A stretch of DNA of 5,431 bases. Source: Alcanivorax sp. (GTDB taxonomy: Bacteria > Pseudomonadota > Gammaproteobacteria > Pseudomonadales > Alcanivoracaceae). Positions 4,902 through 5,431 of the stretch are shown one piece after another; the stretch's first letter is position 1, and the number at the start of each line of letters is the position of its first letter. The notes under the pieces are model-generated. The model had not been told where the DNA came from, made no database searches, and saw nothing but the letters and a program-made list of their open reading frames with translations. Both the position numbers and the translations under genes were made by a program. The DNA lies in contig SLJS01000116.1 of NCBI GenBank assembly GCA_007135015.1, positions 1-5,431 of the forward strand, given 5' to 3'.

Positions 4902-5431
4902 ATGAATACGGAATGCACTGTACTGAATTGCCGCATGATCGGCTGGCTGGCGATCACTCTGGGGCTCATGCTTCTGTTCGGCCTTGCTCCGCGAGCACAG
5001 GCCGCCAACGCCTGCACGGACTTTGCCGTGATCGAGAACGCACCCATTCTCCAGTATCCGTCACGCAGCAGGTTTCGGTCATTCTGGAACCGGCTGCTGT
5101 CCTGGGACGAGCCTTTTCACATGGCGCACGACCTGGTGGTTCCGGAGGGCGAATCCTCTGTAATGGTCGGGAAATTCGATTACGGACGCTTGTATCACAA
5201 GGATCTCGAGTATGAGGATGTCGAGGTCTATATCCACGGAACAGGGATGAACCAGTGGGAGCACCTTGGCCGTTACCGCACCAATTGGGACGGAAAGGTT
5301 TATGTTGATATTCCGCCACTGCAGGAAGGGCAGTACCAGGTTCGCATGGTTGTATTGGGATATCTGAGCGAGACCACCGGCTACGTGACGGTGATTCGCG
5401 AGGGTGCCAGCGCCGTGGTTTTTGATATCGA
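4902..5431 (+). CDS. Exported HAD-type phosphatase-like protein (lipin/LNS2-like), 3' end outside window
   Basis: The frame is open from the ATG at 4902 to the window edge (176 codons plus two bases). GGGAG at 4889-4893 lies eight bases before this ATG. The N-terminus is a signal peptide: a hydrophobic core from Met12 to about Ala29 and an AQA-A cleavage site after residue 34, so the protein should reach the periplasm or outside. Residues about 75-165 look beta-rich: LVVPEGESSVMVGKFDYG, then the YEDVEVYIHG strand, WEHLGRYRTNWDGKV and LQEGQYQVRMVVLGY. This looks like a small beta-sandwich that precedes the catalytic domain. The last visible residues are AVVFDI plus GA, so the next residue is Asp or Glu; VVFDID is how HAD motif I (DxDGT) begins in lipin/LNS2-type phosphatases. 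An App1-like (DUF2183) phosphatase is an alternative. The same frame is open back to an ATG at 4761, but that start would bury the signal peptide. Function rests on one half-seen motif plus the domain layout. Confidence 0.75.
   Translation, partial: MNTECTVLNCRMIGWLAITLGLMLLFGLAPRAQAANACTDFAVIENAPILQYPSRSRFRSFWNRLLSWDEPFHMAHDLVVPEGESSVMVGKFDYGRLYHKDLEYEDVEVYIHGTGMNQWEHLGRYRTNWDGKVYVDIPPLQEGQYQVRMVVLGYLSETTGYVTVIREGASAVVFDI

Overview
This is a GC-rich bacterial window, most like a gammaproteobacterium. The evidence is the order of the aa3-type cytochrome c oxidase genes (ctaD-ctaG-ctaE), the protein sequences themselves, a ChaN-type lipoprotein, an OruR/arabinose_bd-type AraC regulator and REP-like hairpins. 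A finer placement (for example a halophilic or Chromatiales-like lineage) would be guesswork.

Positions 1-2186 (+ strand) hold the 3' end of a terminal oxidase operon: the C-terminal part of subunit I (CtaD, haem a/a3/CuB centre), the copper chaperone CtaG/Cox11 that loads CuB, and subunit III (CtaE). Gaps are 24 and 33 bases, and both downstream genes have a clear Shine-Dalgarno sequence, so this is one transcription unit. It stops at a strong hairpin with a T-run right after ctaE.

Positions 2187-2372 form a small non-coding structured region between convergent genes. It contains imperfect heptamers, the terminator, then a near-perfect tandem array of the heptamer CCGACCA (12 full units plus 5 bases) that begins directly at the end of the terminator T-run, and a short hairpin that covers the stop codon of the gene on the other strand.

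Positions 2373-3293 (- strand) encode a ChaN/TIKI-superfamily putative haem-binding lipoprotein. Its start has an extended -10 box so close that the mRNA may be leaderless.

Positions 3294-3630 are non-coding and hold a REP-like inverted pair of GC-rich hairpins and possibly the promoter of the next gene. Positions 3631-4662 (+) encode an AraC-family regulator with an arabinose_bd-type N-terminal domain.

Positions 4663-4901 are a short intergenic region with a hairpin and an operator-like palindrome. From 4902 to the window end runs an incomplete gene that is open to the edge. It encodes an exported protein with an N-terminal beta-rich domain leading into what looks like a HAD phosphatase motif I of the lipin/LNS2 type, cut exactly at the catalytic aspartates.

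The oxidase genes work together as a respiratory complex and its assembly factor. The ChaN-like lipoprotein could relate to haem supply, but convergent placement is weak evidence for that. The regulator and the exported phosphatase-like protein are co-oriented and may be functionally linked. No clearly new multi-gene system is visible. The least ordinary parts are the heptamer array with its terminator, the possible leaderless start and the exported lipin-like protein.
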